NCBI GenBank assembly: GCA_017440425.1
Contig: JAFSHJ010000191.1
Coordinates: 1 to 6,738 of the forward strand
Reading direction: 5' to 3'
Length of the DNA stretch: 6,738 nucleotides
From: Oscillospiraceae bacterium
GTDB taxonomy: Bacteria > Bacillota > Clostridia > Oscillospirales > Ruminococcaceae
The position numbers and the translations under genes are program-made. How positions within the stretch are numbered: position 1 is the stretch's first letter; every line of letters begins with the position of its first letter. Under the pieces are notes generated by a model. That model made no database searches. It was not told the origin of the DNA and saw only the letters and a list, made by a program, of their open reading frames with translations. Shown one piece after another: positions 5,299 through 6,738 of the stretch.

Positions 5299-6705
5299 AT
5301 GGCTACAGCAAAACAAAAAGTGATATATGTGTGCACCGAGTGCGGCTATGAATCCGCAAAATGGAATGGTAAATGCCCGGAGTGCGGCGAGTGGAACACC
5401 TTCACGGAAGAGGTGAGGGAGCAGACAAAGCCTGCGGCCGCAAGCAAAGGCGGATATTCCGCATCCCTCGTGTCGGAGATGGATGCGGTGCCCATCGACG
5501 ATATCGACATAACCGACGAACTGCGCTACGACGTAGGCATAAGCGAGCTCAACCGAGTGCTGGGCGGCGGACTTGTGAAAGGTTCGGCGGTGCTGCTGGG
5601 CGGTGACCCGGGAATAGGTAAATCCACATTGCTGCTGCAGGTCTGCGGAAAGCTCTGCGGCAAAATGAAGGTGCTGTATATCTCGGGAGAAGAGAGCAGA
5701 ACGCAGATAAAGCTGCGCGCAAAAAGATTGGGCGTTGGCGGACAGAATCTGCTGGTGGCAAACAAAACAGACCTCAGCGCCGTGCTTGCGCTGGTGGACA
5801 GCATCAAACCCGACGTTGTTATGGTGGATTCCATTCAGACCATCAGCAGCGAGGCTATCAGCTCCTCACCGGGCAGCGTGTCGCAGGTTAAAGAGTGCGC
5901 ATTGATGATAACCCGTCAGGCAAAAATGGCGGGGATACCCGTAATATTGGTGGGTCACGTCAACAAGGACGGCGGAATCGCAGGTCCCAAGGTGTTGGAG
6001 CACATCGTGGACACCGTTCTGCACTTTGAGGGTGACAGAAACTATGCCTACAGAGTGCTGCGTGCAGAGAAAAACCGCTTCGGTTCCACCAACGAGATAG
6101 GTCTTTTCGAGATGCGTTCCGGCGGATTGGTGGATGTGGAGAACCCATCTCAGGCGCTGCTGTCGGAGCGTCCCCACGGAGTATCGGGCAACTGTGTCTG
6201 CTGCACAATGGAGGGCAGCCGCCCCATTTTGGCAGAGGTGCAGGCGCTGGTGACCAAAACCGGCTTCGGTCAGCCCAGACGCACATCCACCGGCTTTGAT
6301 TTTAACAGAACTGCGCTGATTATAGCGGTGATAGAGAAGCGGATCGGCTATTTCTTGGGCGGCATGGATACCTACATCAACGTGGTAGGCGGTCTGCGGC
6401 TGGATGAGCCTGCCTGCGACCTCCCCGTGGCGCTGGCGGTGCTGTCGGGACTCACCGACACCGTCATAAGCGACCGACTTATTGCTTTCGGCGAGATAGG
6501 TCTTGCGGGAGAATTGAGATCGGTGAGCAACGTGGAGGCAAGGGTGCACGAGGCGATAAGACAAGGCTTTGATTGCTGCATTCTGCCGGAGCAATGTGTG
6601 CGTGTTCTGCCGGAGAATCTCAAAAAGCGAATCAGACTTTTCGGCGTAAAGAATCTTTACGAGGCATTTGCCGTTGTGCGCGGCGACGTGCAGGCAGAAC
6701 AGTAA
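5299..6705 (+). CDS. radA: DNA repair protein RadA (Sms)
   Basis: Encodes 468 residues, slightly longer than the usual 450-460. RadA is a RecA-related hexameric helicase that helps process branched recombination intermediates. Domains in order: a four-cysteine zinc finger (Cys12, Cys15, Cys26, Cys29); a RecA-like ATPase with Walker A GDPGIGKST (102-110) and Walker B VVMVDS (173-178); the RadA-specific KNRFG motif (258-262); and a C-terminal Lon-protease-like domain (about 300-460, including DLPVALAVLSGL) that has a structural role. All key residues are intact. The start at ATG 5299 has AGGA (5287-5290) 8 bases upstream. An in-frame ATG at 5290 overlaps that site and has no binding site of its own. 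The gene follows the cwlD-like gene by 27 bases, so co-transcription is likely. The window ends 33 bases after the stop, at what may be the first half of a terminator. Confidence 0.97.
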   Translation: MATAKQKVIYVCTECGYESAKWNGKCPECGEWNTFTEEVREQTKPAAASKGGYSASLVSEMDAVPIDDIDITDELRYDVGISELNRVLGGGLVKGSAVLLGGDPGIGKSTLLLQVCGKLCGKMKVLYISGEESRTQIKLRAKRLGVGGQNLLVANKTDLSAVLALVDSIKPDVVMVDSIQTISSEAISSSPGSVSQVKECALMITRQAKMAGIPVILVGHVNKDGGIAGPKVLEHIVDTVLHFEGDRNYAYRVLRAEKNRFGSTNEIGLFEMRSGGLVDVENPSQALLSERPHGVSGNCVCCTMEGSRPILAEVQALVTKTGFGQPRRTSTGFDFNRTALIIAVIEKRIGYFLGGMDTYINVVGGLRLDEPACDLPVALAVLSGLTDTVISDRLIAFGEIGLAGELRSVSNVEARVHEAIRQGFDCCILPEQCVRVLPENLKKRIRLFGVKNLYEAFAVVRGDVQAEQ

Positions 6706-6726
6706 CCGAATACAGACAAAACCAAA

Positions 6727-6734
6727 GCCCGGGC
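6727..6734 (+). other. Possible 5' arm of a terminator after radA, cut by the window end
   Basis: ACCAAA followed by GCCCGGGC, then GTAA at the window end, starting 21 bases after the radA stop. An A-rich stretch leading into a GC-rich arm is what the first half of an intrinsic terminator looks like. The second arm and the T-run would lie outside the window, so this cannot be confirmed. The eight bases are also a palindrome by themselves. Confidence 0.25.
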
Positions 6735-6738
6735 GTAA

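Noticed and set aside
5866..6594. 242-codon minus-strand frame inside radA
   Set aside because: It lies wholly antisense to a fully intact radA and has no family motif.

Overview
The window looks like chromosomal core sequence from a spore-forming, mid-GC member of the Firmicutes, most likely class Clostridia. An Oscillospirales/Ruminococcaceae-type organism is my best guess. The grounds are strong GGAGG-type ribosome binding sites, a yajC gene next to a TIGR04086-family membrane protein gene (a pairing typical of Firmicutes), and two sporulation-type genes (a SpoIIM-like protein and a CwlD-like amidase). All genes lie on the + strand. I see no mobile elements, RNA genes, CRISPR arrays or prophage, and no gap longer than about 180 bases.

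Layout. (1) Positions 1-389 are the C-terminal third of a THUMP-type 23S rRNA methyltransferase (RlmL/YpsC family), cut by the window edge. (2) A near-consensus sigma-A promoter (425-453) drives yajC (491-820), followed by a TIGR04086-family small membrane protein (894-1313). This unit ends at a convincing Rho-independent terminator (1323-1353). (3) A second promoter (1438-1466) precedes proC (1494-2333), pyrroline-5-carboxylate reductase. (4) From 2405 onward five genes are closely spaced with no visible terminator between them: a SpoIIM-like five-helix membrane protein, a DUF624/YesL-like membrane protein, an unrecognised 200-residue membrane protein, a CwlD-like N-acetylmuramoyl-L-alanine amidase, and radA/sms. 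They could be one operon. proC may be part of it, since only a hairpin without a T-tract separates it from the SpoIIM-like gene.

How the genes fit together. YajC and the TIGR04086 protein belong to the membrane/secretion machinery. The SpoIIM-like and CwlD-like proteins suggest peptidoglycan remodelling during engulfment and cortex maturation, with two poorly characterised membrane proteins between them. RadA (recombination helicase) and ProC (proline synthesis) are housekeeping genes.

The most interesting unexplained structure is a recurring arrangement: three of the seven complete genes (TIGR04086, SpoIIM-like, CwlD-like) are preceded by an inverted repeat with a CCCC 5' arm and a GGGG 3' arm. 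That 3' arm is itself the Shine-Dalgarno sequence, so the ribosome binding site would be hidden when the RNA folds. This may be a translational control device or a lineage-specific intergenic element. The rest of the window is ordinary core genome.
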